From positions 3,855,491 to 3,919,490 of the forward strand of contig CM072905.1 in assembly GCA_037013685.1 (NCBI GenBank): a stretch of DNA of 64,000 bases, read 5' to 3'. The translations under genes and the position numbers were made by a program. Source of the stretch: Acridotheres tristis (Eukaryota; Chordata; Aves; Passeriformes; Sturnidae). Each line of letters opens with the position of its first letter. Position 1 is the stretch's first letter. The notes beneath the pieces are model-generated. The model worked only from the letters and a program-made list of their open reading frames with translations. It did not search any database and was not told where the DNA came from. Positions 14,501-29,500 of this stretch are shown one piece after another.

Positions 14501-17500
14501 TTCAGCAGCAGCCACTCCCGGCAGGGAAAAAACCCCTTGCTTGTTATAGTGAGGACTCTCAAGGTAATACTGCCTGCAAAAGAGGAAACATGACCTGCAG
14601 GTTTGTAAATGAGGTGACATTACCTCTTTGGCACTTTTTATTGGTACAGTCTGACTGGCTGCACTGACAGGCTCAATTCATTACCTTATGAAAGAGAAGG
14701 TTAAGCAATGACTCGACTGCTGTCCAGAGGAACAGAAATGTGGCAGTACAGGAGTCCCCACCAAGACAAAGGTATAATCACATCTAGGGGCTAGAAGTCA
14801 AACTGGACAGCTTTAGATTAGAGCAAGTTGATTATTTTTACTATTAACAAGTGAAACACTTCACTAACTTCACCAGAAGTTTTACAATTGAATTGCAAGT
14901 TCTACTAGGAGATGAGGAATGGTTGAGGTCAAGCAGAAGATTGCTCAGAAAACCTTCTTGCCTACATTAGGAGAGACTAGATGATCCCAGCAGTTCTCTT
15001 CTGATCTGACAGCAAGCTCTTAGGGTTCAGAAAAGCTCAAGCTAAACAGATGCATTTAAAGCTCCAGCTAACAAGAGCCATAGCACACGTGTAGCCAAAA
15101 TGACCCACCTGTACTGGAATTCAAACCACGCTTCTGGTTTGAGCAACAACCATGGAGCAAAACTCCTTCTAAACAGACTGGGAAAGGTATTTAACACTTA
15201 CTGGTCTTACAACTAGCTTTGCTCAGTCATGGGAACTAGAACCTACCAGAGAAACTGCTTTCCAAGCTAAACTGGAGTAGAAGTTTAAGTCAGCCTTGTG
15301 AAGAGGAGACAGAGGTATCACATGATTCCCTGCAGTGCCTTGTAGGCTCTGGCATTACACTGCAATGACATAAACATCTCAAAGGTACTGCAGACAGGCT
15401 GGTTCCAAATGCAGCCTGGAGCTGGGAGCATTAATTAATCTCTAACTTCTACCATTTAAAGGCTTGAGAGCAAGAAATCCTGACTTGCATCTTTCCAGGG
15501 TGATCACAGGAGTTACAGCTGCAGGAAGGAGCTGGACTGCTGGAAGCTGTGGTGGTTTGCATTGTTTCTTAGGTGATCTAGCCAAATCATTCCTGGATGA
15601 CACCCTGACTGCAGGTTCCTGCACTGAACTGCAATAGTAATTTCTGCAGTGTTTGCACCTTACCAGTGTCTGCTATGTCAAATATGCTTTGGTTAAAGAG
15701 TAGAAGAGATTTGTCCAAGTGCCAAAGTTGCAAAACCATAAATCAGAAAAATCACGCTGCATTTTGGATTCCTGTAGGTTTTTATTGGATACAAGGGACA
15801 GCGTTTCCAGAGTTCTCTCTGCCACAAGTTTTCAAACAGGAAGAAAATGTGTCTGACGTTTCAAAGCAAACCATGACTAAATAAACTCCACAACAGGAAT
15901 GCAACTAACTTCATAGGAAGAAGTGCTGTTTGTGCAGGGTTCCCAGTCCAAGCCTTGCTAGAGAAGAGACTTGTGCCTGCAGGTGACAAAATGCAGGGCT
16001 GGCCTGGGGCTAGATGTGTCCTGCCGGGTCCAATGTCTCTGCACAAGCACAATGAACGGGGAATCTCTCTTACACACTCACCAGCCTGACAGCAAACCAC
16101 AGCAGGGTCTGAAATCCCACTTTGAGACAGTTATCAGGGCAAAGGGTCCTTCTCAGAGATTTGATAAATCCTCCTAGAGCCCGGCCCTGGCCCTGGCTGT
16201 AGCAGGGGCTCCTTTTAGCCTCATGAAATAGCAGTGGATGGTCCTTTCACAGCCTCCAACACTACAGAGCTCGTCCTGTCAGTCGAACCTGCCCACACTC
16301 ACAGAGCCTCTCTCCACCTCATTTCTGCCTCCTTTACCGAGCTGTTCAGATTTCCCAGAGGCACAGGGCACAAACTTCCAGAGCACCTGCTTCCTCCAAG
16401 CCTATCCACTTTTCCCAAGCTCTAATACTTCCCTTTTATTTGTCCAGACTGGCTTGAATGCAATTTAACCATTCAAAGCTGAAGCCCCCAAGGGGCACCC
16501 ACAGGCCAGCAGACCTCCCACTTTGTTTTCCTGCCACACTGCAGCAGAGAGCTGCTCCTTTAATACCATGGGGTGATGTCTGCACACTGCTGGCACTGTG
16601 GGAGCTGCAGGGGACCAGGTGCTCAGCAAGCTGGGAAACCTTTGGCAGAGGCTGTGGTCATTATTTCCTGTGTCTGCATCACAAGTACAGGGTCGTGGCT
16701 GCATTGAGACCCAGAAACAAGCCCTGGTTAATACAATTTACAAGGTCTCTTTCCTGGGGAACACTTAAAAGTGCACACTTATTGGAATGGAGAGATGGCT
16801 TGACAAAATGGATACAATAGATGATTTAAAAGAAGGAAGCAGAAAAGACACAGGCAACAATCATAATTACAGAACCAGCATAATTAAGAGAATTCATGTT
16901 ATGTTCCACCCAAAGAGTCACCTGAGAGCTGCAACTGCTGCAAACAAAGGGGAAACAAGCCAGGAGGGAGAGACAGAAAGACCAGACTGAACAGGAAGGT
17001 TAGGAGATTGTAATACTCTTCCTGTTCATGCATCATGCTGCATCTCCAGGAAGTAGGGGGAAGAGAAATCTTCTCACCTGCAGGGTAACTAGAGAGACAA
17101 ATCCAACCAAAACAGTCCCACCAGTCTTCCACTGAGGATTAATTTGCTCATCAGTTGGGGCCAACTTCTAGAAGAGCATCCTTACAGAGCACACTGCAGA
17201 CTGCTGAGCTTTGGATGGCCACAGAGAAGGGAGAGCAGAGACACAAAAGGAGGGCTGTGGAAGGGGCAGGAGGAGAGGCAGCCCAGACTGGCTGAGGGGA
17301 AGCCCAGCTGAATGGAGAAAGGAAAGCAGGGAGGTGAATGAGCAAGAGGTGATGAATGGTAGGGAGGGCATGGAACTTTTACACAGGGGCAGAGAGCAAA
17401 GACAGACCTTGAATGGGGAAGACTGAAAGATGCTGCTTGAATGGAAGGGGAAAGAGGGAGGAGAAATGAGGCAGGGAGAGAGCTGAGCAGCACAAAGTGA

Positions 17501-20500
17501 AATAGTGCAGACAGAACAGCTTCCCACATGGACTTGACAAGGCCTTAGAGAGACAGACAAGCAACACAGCATGAACTTTAATCCAGGAGCAGAAAAGCTG
17601 CCTGGAGCAGACAGTGTTACCATCATCTGTCCCTGTATAATCCCTCCACTATTGGGCACCTCCTTTTGCTCCCAGCCAACAAATTCTCATGAACCCAGAA
17701 CAAATCAAACAGCAGCCACCAAAGGTCAGACTGCCCCCATCAAAGGGAGCTGTAGCAAAACTGAAGCAGTGACATGGAAAGGGCCGATAGGATAAAGCAC
17801 CAGGATAATTACAAGCAGCAGCCCAAGAGATGCAAGTGTAACACTGCTCCAAGGGCGGGACAAGATGCACTTTATATGCATGATATTGTTTATCAGCATT
17901 GTTATTTGCAGGGCTTTTCTCCCACTTACAAAGCAAGGATACATTTTTTCAAAACAAAACTTTTCCAAGCAAAGAGATTTCCTGAGATTTCAGTCATACC
18001 AAGACTTTCCTGAGAATTTGCCTTAGATTTGAATATCGATTGTTTAAAAATTCCTTCAGATTCTAAAAGGCCAAAGCACTGGACATTGCCATTTTCAAAA
18101 CGTTTCCTTAAAAAACTGTGATTTACATTCCTATTCAGAGTGCCCAGATGGTTCAGCTCAAGTCAAATTAAATATTTTGCTTGAAAAGAAAAAAGCAGTG
18201 TTTTCCCCAGCCTTTTGGTGAATTTCAAACAAAACTCTCTGTATTATTATTCATCCACCTCCTCCCTTTGCACAGCTGAGGAAAACAAAGCCTTTTAAAA
18301 GGGCACATCTTATTACTTCAACCTCACTGGCAGAGATGAAAACTGGGTGCCCTTCCATCCTTTTTGAGTAGCCGGTGTCTCTGTTTTCGTCCTAGGCCTA
18401 TCAGTTTCCCCTGCATGAACATGTGTCAAAGCTATTTTCCCAATGCAAAGCAAAAGATACAGTGACTCAGCTTAAAAGAGGTAGTGTAAGGCCTTAAATC
18501 ATAGTATTTCACTTCATATTTGTTAGGAAAAACCATTTAAAAGCTAATTCAGTGTCTGGAGCACGTGTTTTGCTTGATCACAAATAGACCCCAATAACAC
18601 ATAAGTTAAAATGAGAGGTCACAGAAATGCAGTAGAAGGTAGGACCTCCCTGCAAAAACAAACACAATGGAAAGAACCCATATTTAAATGTAAGACTTGA
18701 CCCTACTTTTCCTTTTGAACACATCAGGGAAGTCAAACATACAAACTGGCTTTTAAAGGGTTGCTAGAGGAACCATGAGAGGCCCATCTGTGCCCCAACT
18801 TGAGACTCTGTTCTGTCCCTTCCTTTTTTGATGCTCCTTGCACTAAGCAAACATAACAATATCAATGTGGGTAATTTCAGGCAAAAAATGTGAGTGTCCT
18901 GGAGTCAGAGCACAAGCAGCATCTCATCTGAGAAAACACACATGGATTTCTTTCCCTGTTCTATGTACTGCCAAAGAAAGAACAAAGGAATTCCTGAGAA
19001 ATCTGGGCTGGATCATCCAATCCCTCTCACAGAGGTCCAAAAATATAAGGACAGAGACTTGGGATCTGGCTGTTAGCAATCAGGTCTGTAGGACAAAGAA
19101 CATTTTGAAAGGATAATTTGTGCTCTTTACGATTCACAGTGGTATCACTTCATAAGGAGTTCCACTTTTGAACAGGGAAACAGGCAAAGTAATTCACCCC
19201 AGTAATTACCAAATTACAAATTACCAAAGTAATTTGGAGAGATAGAGTAACTCACCCAAGGATGCAAGAGGCTTAAAATACTACTGTAGCCAAGATGAGC
19301 TGTCTGTGCTCCAGCCACCTCCATGACACACTTCTGTATTGCCACCTAATAACTAATAAAAATTTTCTATTGCCTAATACTAGAGGGGGGATTTTGAAGG
19401 ATGGGGTAAGATGGAGAAAAGGTCCATGAAGCACAATAATCTTGGTGATATCCACAAGCAACAAGGAAATATATCCAACAGTGAGAGTCTCTCCTGGAAG
19501 CAGCAGGGAGATAACATGGATGTGGGTCTGTGCAGGCACACACACAGCAGGAGCAGGGGGAACAGAAAAGCTGCTCTGCCAAAGCTCAAAAGCTCGAACA
19601 TTGCAGCTTCACAGGCCAGCTGAGCCCATGAGGAACCATTACTGCAAACAGAAGAGTTTTGGGTTTCCATCTGCCAGCCTGGGCACAGGGAGATCACATT
19701 ACATGTCGTGTTGGGGGAAAGGGAGAGAAAATATGAATCATTCTCAATCCAGTGAGAGGAGTGAGAGCTGTGCAGCTGCTGCAGTGCAAGTTCTACCAGC
19801 ACTAGCTATTGCTCTGGGTCAAGAGATCATACAATTTCAGCCTGTTTCCTGACTTCTGCTCCATCCCAGCTGTTTTCCTCTTGCTTTAGTGCCTGCCTGC
19901 AGGAACAGCTACCTTTCTGGAAAAAATCCAAACACAAGGAGGAGAGGTTACATGTGCCTGAGGGAAGTGACAAACACATAGCAGGTTACTGCTTAGTCTA
20001 GAAACATTCGAGCAGGGTCAACACCTACTGACAAAAACCAGATAAATACACCCACACACAGTGCAGGGCAAGGATTTACTCCTATGGGATAGCTACATGC
20101 TCAGGCATGCTTGGGGTACCTGAAATCTGCATCTTTGGGAAGCTGGCACCTCTAACACCTGAATCAGACAAGATGTGATGAGTGAGTTATCCTCCTTCCA
20201 GGAAGGGCTGCTGTAGCAGCTGGCAGGGATCAAAACAGGCCCCCTCTCCCCATCCCACATCCAGCCTGGGGATTCCAGTTCTTTCCTGCTTCCCAAATGA
20301 CAGTGTCCCACATCAGACAGCCAAGGCAGTGCCACTACCACAGGCTGGTCAATCTTCTTATGCAAATGAAATCAGGGTAATTGGGACAGTTACAACAAGT
20401 CCCTGACAATGTTTGCCTTTGTGCACACCAGTGGTAAATATAGACTCAGCTGCTTTCTAAGGATGGGGTGAGGGGAGAGCTGCACCCAGGGACAGCAATT

Positions 20501-23500
20501 CAGCTTCTCATAGGGATGATAAGGAAGTAAGCACTGTTTAAACACAAGAATGCTCTCAAAAATGTCCTGCTAGCAAGGAAAGAGGCAGATGCTGCAAATA
20601 AAAGTCACTGGCTGGAAATCTCAGAAATACTCAGGGAAGCACAGCCACTGTGGCAGGTGTGTGGAGCTGTCCCCTTGCATTCCAACCCTCATTCCACAGA
20701 CAGAACACTTCCAGAGCATTCATCCCACTAAGGATCTCAGCCCACAAGAGTCAGAGCACCCACCACAGCCACAACTGGACAAGGCACAAACACCTCAGCC
20801 AGAGCAACTGCTGACAGTCTCCAGGCTGCAAGAGCACAGTGGCTAATCAGGCTCAGTCACTCCTGCACTGACAGCTTTGCTTCAGCCCCATGAATCTCAT
20901 AAAATAAGCTCAACTTTTGTTGTAGCTCTCCAGGGCCCATTGCAGCAGCAGTGGAAGAAACCTAAACAATAAGCAATGCCCCCCTGAAATCCTGTCATGC
21001 AAACAAGACTCTTCCCACCCATTGCCAAAAGGCCTGAATGGAAAGGGACTGAACACCCCCCACCCACCCCTGCCTGGTGGTCTTTTTGTCTCATGACCTT
21101 CCCCACACAAACACAACCCCACAACAATCAGACAGGCAACATAATGCACCAGCGCCGGCTTTCCCAGCCCTTCAAGGCAAGCTGGGCAGGGAAGGGGGGA
21201 GAGCTGGGGAGAGCTGAAAGGAGCTGGGGATGAACAGATAGGATGGACAAGGAAATATCAAGCAGTGTTTTAATTTCTACTTGTACTTGTCCCATGAACC
21301 AGGATAAAAATACTTTTAATGAAAGGAACAGAAGAAATGTCATCTCAGATGGCTTCAAAGGAACATAGGAATAGCAGCCAGTGAGATTTTCATACAAAAA
21401 TAAAAAAATAAATCCAACAATTCTTCTCAAAACTGTGAACATCTCTTGACATCCCCTTCAAGAAGCCAACAAAATTGAGCCCTTTGGTGTAAACTGTGCT
21501 GGTTTTATTTGGCTATCTTTAAGATTTAGAGTCTGAGACGAATTAGATACAAGGATTTCCCTCTAGACTGGGAGAAGACTTTTTTGCAACTGCTGTAGCT
21601 GTAGAAAGCATCGACACACATGGAAACCCTCTCTGGTGTGATGGCTTCAAAGCACAGAAAGTTTCAGCCAGTCTGTCCTGAAAATGGAAGAAGAGAGTCA
21701 TCACCTGTGCTACTGGCAGCCAGCAACGATTGTGCCTCCAGGCCCCAGGTTGCCCTTGTAAGGTAACAGATACCTTTTGGTTACTGCAGGACACGCACCA
21801 CCTTTGGGAAAGAGCAACAAGGGTTTCCAAGGGCTTCCCAGGAGCAGAACGGGAGACTAACCAGCTAAGGGGAAACTCCCAACCTTCTGCAATGCCATGA
21901 GATACTCCTATGCTTCCTGTGCAGACACAGGAAAAAATAACACTCCAGGGGATAGCAAACCTGATAAAACAAAATGAAATATCAACTCTCAGAGCCTAGA
22001 TTCAGTGAGCTTAGCAGGGCCCTCAGCTATGCTTCAGGGCACTGGAAATGCATACCAAGTACCTTTACAGGGAAAGGGGGCTGTGCTTTTGCCACAAGCT
22101 GAGATCTGTGTCCCATGAAATCCTGGCAGCTGAGGCAGTAGCAGAAAGGAAAGCCACGGGGAAGCACTTGTGTGATTTACAGACACATTAACCACCTGGG
22201 GAGCATGACAGGGTAAGAAATGACATCTCAACTGCCCCTGCCAGCACTCCCACTACTCTGTCAGTATTATCACTGCCTTAATTAAAACCCCACAGTGGTC
22301 ACACAGTGGTTCACATCTGGACAGGTGTGAAATCACCTTCACGGGATGGTGCAGCTGATGTACACAGACAGAAAGTCTCCTCGAAGGCCATGTGCAGCAG
22401 CTGGGTGCAGGAGTCCTCTCCCAAACCCGGACCAGACCACATCTGGCCTGATGTACCGAGGTCATGGAGCTGCAACTGACCCCTCCCATGTCCAGATATG
22501 AACTGGAGTAACTGGAAGAGCAGCAGCACCAAGCTTGCACACATCTGGCAAACTTCCCACAGCAAGGATACTGTCTCCTGCCAATCCACTCCAGCCTTAT
22601 CCTCCATGGAAAGATCCCATCAGCACTGTGCTGAGGCAATCTCCCAAGTCAGATGTTACCAATTAATGATAGCAAAGATGATGGAGGAAGGGACAGATGG
22701 AGAACAGATATAACCAGGCTCTGCTCATCACACTGACTTGGAGGAGCTGGACAGGACATATAGACAGGATTTTTAGTTTTGGTTAGCCCTCAGTAAAGTA
22801 CTACACATCAGAATGCTTGGATCAGCTAGAAAGCAAGCCCATGGCCATCTCCCTCTACTCTCAGCATTTCAATGCTAGAAAAATCTCACTGCATAAAAAA
22901 TTGTTCGTTGTAGCAAGTAAGGAAGTACAACAGATTGGTTGCTTAGCTGAGATTAATTCCTGTCCTATTTTATTGCATGAAAAAATTAATTACACTATAC
23001 ATTAGTCTTTATTATGTCAATTAATATTATATAGCCATTTAAATTGACCAGTACTGCTTGCTCCAATTCTCAAATCTATAGAGTTTGGAGGTAGCTAAAG
23101 TAAAAGTTGTTTCAGAAACTGCCACCTTGTGTCACCAGAAGAAGCAGGTCCTGGTGAGTAGCTTCTCCATTCACTCTTCCCTTCCCAGGCCTTGTGGTCC
23201 TGGTCTCAGACAAGCTGAAGTGAGAATACCTCCTACACTAAGGAAAAGGAACATTCTAGATAACTTTGATCTGCGGTGGGCAGCTGATGGGGAAGGTGGG
23301 AAATTTCTTGAAGTCATTTTCAGCCCTCCACATTTCACTGTTCCTTCCCCCTTGAGCCACATGAGCTGTGTGCAGCAGGGCTGTGAGCTCAGGCAGCACA
23401 AGCAACGCGAGCTAGAGCTCAGTGACACCAGAGCTCAGTGGCACCAGAGCTCAGTGACACCAGAGCTCAGTGACACCAGAGCTCAGTGGCACCAGAGCTC

Positions 23501-26500
23501 AGTGACACCAGAGCTCAGTGACACCAGAACTCAGTGACACCAGAGCTCAGTGGCACCAGAACTCAGTGGCACCAGAGCTCAGTGGCACAGAGCTGGTGGT
23601 TACAGTGACCTGTCCACAGTGCAATGCTGCCTTCTGCAGCCTCAAGGAATGACTGGTACCCAAAGCTGCCAAATACCCTCAGCTGCCACTGAATTCGTGG
23701 ATTTGAGAAAAGACTCATGAGAATCTTATTTGGGAGATCAAGCCTCCAGAAGAAAAGCAGCTGGGGTTTGCCCATATACTCGCTGATGTCCTTCAAAGAA
23801 ACACAGCAGGTTTCTTCCAAGTTGAAAGATGTGTTTATACTAACCCAGAGCAGGCTGCAGATCCCTGCAATCACAACTAGCCAGCTTCAGAGACAAGACA
23901 TCATAACCAGGCACCCCGTCTTGCCTCTGGGGGAGTATTTCCAAATGCCACAATGAGAGAAAGAAATGTCATGGAGGTGCCACCCACAGTCTCAGCCATT
24001 CCACACTGGTACTTCACCCTGGTTCTATTCCTGCTGCCCACACAGCAAATCTGGCTCTTTCAATGGCCTTCTCAGAAACACAGCAAACCATGGTCATTTC
24101 CTCAGGCTGCAAAACTCAGACACTGTTCAGTGTAACCCTGGCACACATCCCTTGAGAACAGACCAGGCAGGTGGGTGCAGTACCCAGGGAGCAGCACATT
24201 ATGGCAGCAGTAACAGACTCTCCCCAGCCCAACTCTGCTGTGCTGAAATCACCAGTATCTGGAGGGCAGTGGCCAAGGGAGATATCAGTAAAAGATGTTT
24301 TGCCTGACATGAAAGATGCTGGCTGGTAGCAAGGCTTGGATCCAGCACTTCACCTTAGAAAATATTAAAATAAATCATGAAAGCCTCAGGGGAAGGGATC
24401 ATTTGAGACTGTGTACTCCTTTCACCTTGTCACAACTTTATGGTGCATATCACAATATTCTCCCTGCATATTTGCTACTGTCCCTTCAGCCCAGGCTTGT
24501 GGCAATGATGAAAAGCTGAGGTATTTGTATTACAGTGCTAAAGGGAAAAACACGAAGCACCAATGGTTTCAGAGCGTAGCTTTGCAATATCTAAGGGATC
24601 ATCACCACCTCATGTGTCTGTAAAAGGCAATTTATCACACAAATGCTCTGCCATGGAAGGGGCACACCGCTTCCTTTAATGAGATGCTCAGCAAAAGAAA
24701 TTGAACGTTTCAATGTCTGCACGCTAAAAGAAACATTGTAAAATTAAAATCAATGGAAGTCTTTACCCTGCTGAAACCGGCAATGAAATTAGCATGGGGC
24801 CTGAAGGAAGCAAGGGGCCCCTTCCAAGAAGCCAGGATTTTATTTTGTGTTTAAAACCCCACAGTGGCAGATCAGTACTTACTTTAATGACTCACCAAAT
24901 CTTTTTAGTCCTCTGTAACCCTCAATGAAAGCCTAATAATGAAAAATTATCTACTAAAACTTGGCTTTTCCTGGAAAATAATATCTGAGCAGATCTCCAA
25001 AGGCAGCTATTTCTATGCACACCATGAATTTGACTCCAGTATTTTGTTTTCAGATATCATTGCACTTCCCACTTTCACAGCTTCCTTGGAATAATATTTG
25101 ATATAGAAAAAGTTGAAGTGATACACACAGACAACAGAACAGCCAGCCCTGAGAAACCACAGGGCCTCTCCATTAGTATTGCTTTTTGTAACAAATACAG
25201 CTGGAGTCACAGAATTCCAAGTAAGAGATCCTCAGGAGACTTAAAAATTCAAGCAAACCATTGCCATGCAACATTAAGTGCATTCATTTTATGAGGATCA
25301 AATTCCACCTATTAACAGATCAGTCATCCTCTGCAGCTACCAATTTACATATCCAGCCTGCGAGCTGCTGAGGGGCCAGTGGACACAAAATACATTCATG
25401 CATTAAATCTGAAAAAGGAAACTAATGTCCATTATAACTCAACTTAATGATCATGTTTTCTTTAGGAGCAGCAGCAGAGCCCGTGCCTGACAACCACATA
25501 CCCTGCAAAGGTACCCCAGGTGCCAAGAAGCACTGAACCCTCTGCTGTGAGACTAACTGTGCTGCATGCAGCATTCACAAATTAATTACATTCAAGCCCT
25601 GTACAAAGAAGGAATTCCTTGGAGCTACCTTCTTACCAAGTCACTAAAACCCTTGCTATTGTACATGGACTAAATTCAAAGGCCTGAACCTCACTTTGGA
25701 AGAGAGCTTATCTGAATATACATTAAAACCCTGGAACACTTTGTCAGGCTTTTGCCAAGCCAGGCAGTATTACCAGCTTTAATGTAACAGCATTTTTGAT
25801 CTTGGAACAGCCAGACTGTTGCTGGTACATCTATTATTCCATGGTTCTGTTCCAGAACCATGGCCTGGTATCACACCTACAATTCACTCTTTGTGCACAG
25901 CTGTCTAGAAACAGATATATGAGAGAGCTTCTCAGCAGCCTGTACCCCCTCCATCACCTCTCCAGTGCCCAATCCAGCACCAATTACAGCTATGGCAAGG
26001 AAAAAGGCTTCTATTTTAAGCTTCTTGAAAATGAAACTGGGTGCTGCAGGCAGAAGAATAGATATCGGGGAAAGACTCCTCTAAACCGGTTCTCCTTTTT
26101 TTCAACTGGGCACCACACAGGTAGACAACACCTAGAGAAATTAGGGGCAATCCCACAATCAAATGGATTCAATTCCTTTTTTAGGTCTGTAGCTGACAAT
26201 TGACAGAGAATATGATCACTGATCTCCTTATTCCATTTTCTCACCTATGAAATTAAATGAACTGAAACTGGAGAACGAGCTTTGAAGTCCTGGAAGAGGA
26301 AGGGCTATTGCAGTGTTGAATAAGGCCAATTCCCTACAACCCACTGCCACTGTGGTGATACATGCAAAAACCCTGAGGTGCAGAAGAATCAGGCTCTGAA
26401 GGAAACTCAAAAGCTCAGACAAAAGATGAAAGAAACTGAACATGGAAAGTTAATACTGCTTTGAACATTTACTGAGCAGAAATCCTTCCCAAAAGGGACA

Positions 26501-29500
26501 GAACTGCAGTTACCAATCAGGGACTCTGAGTTCAGGCTGTTAGGCAAAGCCCACACCTCCCAAGAGATCTGATTGCAGGGCTTACTCAAAGCCATCTCAC
26601 GGGCATCAGCCACAGCAGCATGTTAGAAAGGAAGGGCAGGAGCTGTTAGTTGAGCAGTGGGGAAGAAGAAAACACTGCTTGTTTATTCACAGGTCTTGCT
26701 ACTCGTACTTGTTGCTTCCATCAAATGTCGCAGTGGTAAGTACCTGTTTAAAAAACAATCAGGAACAAGAACTAAACCACCCCCCTGCAGCTAATCCAAT
26801 TAAGACAGAGGATAAAGTTGTAGAGGTTAATCAGATCCGAGCCACTGGGTCTCTCTCTGCTGCTGTTTAGTGACATATCGGGTAAGCAACACCAGCAGGA
26901 AGATGGCCAGGCAGGAACACCAATGATCCCTTATTGCTGAGAGCAGCATCTGCACCCTGGTAACAACTTCATCCCATCACCACACCCCTGGGTGCAGGAC
27001 ACTCAGCATGGAAGGATGGAGCTCTGGAGAGTGACCTCCCCTTTGACCCATCAGCCAGGGCTCAGGCACAGGAGAGCACATTCAGTGGGGAAAGGAGGAA
27101 ACTTTTTCTACATCCGTTTCTTCTGGGCAGGGACTGCATTTGTACCAGAAATTCATCTCTCCTGGACAATACATGTCTTTCAGGAGGACAGATGGAGCAG
27201 GCACTCCAGTGCGATGACAGAACTATAGTGACAGCAAGAAGATGATGAAATATTTGTAAGCACCATTCTGACAGTGATGCCAGTCTCTCTGGTTGCCAGA
27301 AATACTGTTTCAGACAAATGATTCCTAATCCAGTGACTGTCATCTTCCCCTCTGGAAGGGAACTAGGTTTTTTGATACCACTCTGCTACATAAGATTTTT
27401 GTCTCCTCTGATAAATTGTTCCTCCTTCTTGGTAATTCTTTAATATGGGGACAGTGACTGCCACTGTTTTTCAGTTTCTCAAAGGAATTAAAATCTGTAA
27501 CCCCCAAAAGCAGAACTTCTGTCCTTCCTGAAGGAAATTTTATCCTTCCTTTATAGACGTGAATGTTTATAGCAAAAATCCATGAAACTTGTCAGGAGAA
27601 AAACTACATTTTCATAATCTGGACTCAAAACACAGAACATTTCAGACTAAAAATAGCTCCCTTCTTCACTGTCTGCCAGATCTGGGAGGGAGCTGAAAAT
27701 CCACAGGGACTTGATTTGATGCGTGAAAAGCAGAATTCTATAGCAGCGAGTATGCACACACATTTATTTTAGGTTAATAATAGCTCTGCAATAATACTTA
27801 GCTTTGTGGAGAAAACTAAAGCTGGGATAGACCCATGCTGGCTGGTGCTCTAGTACTGAGTACCATAACAACTTGAGCACATCCAGCAGAAAGGAATAAA
27901 TAATTTTTAAAAATCTTGTCACATCACAGTTTTCCTGCTTTTAAGATGATTTCTCTTTCAAATTCCAAATACCTGCTCCCATATCAGCAATCATGACAAG
28001 TATCTTGGCTAAACTGGTAGATCCTAGGAAAGGACAACAGGAATCAGCATCTTTGAGTCTAAGAACACAGAGTTAAACAGCCAGTACTGGGGGCTATTGA
28101 GTAATGCAGGACTGAGGGGACCGCAGGAGGGTTACCTTAGTAATTTGATTGAGGGAGAACAGCCAGTCATTCCCTTCCTCCGAATCGGTGTCGGGTAACA
28201 GAGGCTGGATCATCTATACAATGTGGGTAAGTGCCTTGCCACTGGTGAGAAACACAACACCAGGGCACTTGGAAACATCTCTGCTCTGATGTCAACATCA
28301 CAGCTGGCACACACAGAGCATCCCCACCACAGGGGACAGGTCCTGAGCCGGGCTGACTCTTTGCCTGCTAACATCAGAATTACACTTTGGTGTTCCCACT
28401 GAGAAAGAGTTCATTCACCTATATCTGATGAGCAGAGAATGACTTCAGAACGACTACAGTACTCACACTGCAGAGAGCATCTTTTCTTAAATGAACTGCA
28501 GTGGCTCAGCATAGTTCAGGCTGCTTTAGACTACAAGAAACCATCCAATGCAGCTTTGTGTCTAATCTCCATATTTATCAGCTACATAATTAATAAGGAT
28601 GAAAGATAACATTATCCCAAGCTGGTATTCAGAGCCTCAGTGACCAGTAAAGCTGGTTATACTCTGTTCAGCACTGGAAGCCAGCAAAAAGAACACACTT
28701 CACACATTGCTCTACATGCTTGGTCATTAAACACAGGCTTATAAACCCATAAAGTCACTGCTGATTGCAAATGTGGAGTATTTTTGCATGATCTTGTTTG
28801 TTTTGCAGTAGGAACAAAAGTTAATTAGTTTTCACAGTTTTATTACTCCATACGGTCAAATAATAGTCTGGAGCTTCCAGTCATCTGGAATTGCATAAGG
28901 CTCAGAAAATTCTTACTATGCTTTTCAGGACTGTTCACTAGGGTCATGAATCAGCAGCTGGCAAATGACTTTCTGGCTCTTCTTGGCCACCAATTCCAAC
29001 ACTAAAAGATCCCATAAATCAGTCCAGCAATGGCAGCTCTTAGCTCATGGAGCACAGGCGGAATAAGGATGGAAAACACTGTTTCAGATACATTAAAACA
29101 ATTCTTTGGGAGGAATTTTGGCTATCACTACCCTGGGACAAGCCATCCAGAGCACTGGTCTTGTTGAAAGGGACTTTGGTTCATTAAGTCCTAGATGAGA
29201 CAACATCAGAATATTTACCATGTCAAAGACACATCCTGTACACAACACATATGCACAAGACTTGCTCAAACAGTTCCCAGGGCTGGCAAGTCCAAGTGTG
29301 ATAAAGCAAACTTGCAGCTTAATAACAATTCTTCAGACACTTTATTTAGGTTGGAAGGAAGTTATTCCTCCAGCCATGGTCTCCAGGCACAGCTCAGAGA
29401 CCAAGTAGAGAAGCAGCAGCAGCAGGATCATATCCCATGCTCTCCACAGCAGTCTCCCCCAAAAGGGCTGCCTAAATGCACAAATCCATGCAAAAATAAA

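Noticed and set aside
14955..15010. Possible second, very short CR1 tail (gactagatgatcccagcagttctct)
   Set aside because: It resembles the CR1 3' region only loosely and lacks the terminal octamer repeat, so it is too degraded to call.
17168..17659. Overlapping Ser/Leu/Pro-rich minus frames of 115 and 163 codons
   Set aside because: They are explained by the purine-rich plus strand, which removes stops. Low-complexity composition only.
23416..23590. CRISPR-like regular repeats
   Set aside because: The units are head-to-tail with no unique spacers, in a vertebrate intron; this is a minisatellite.
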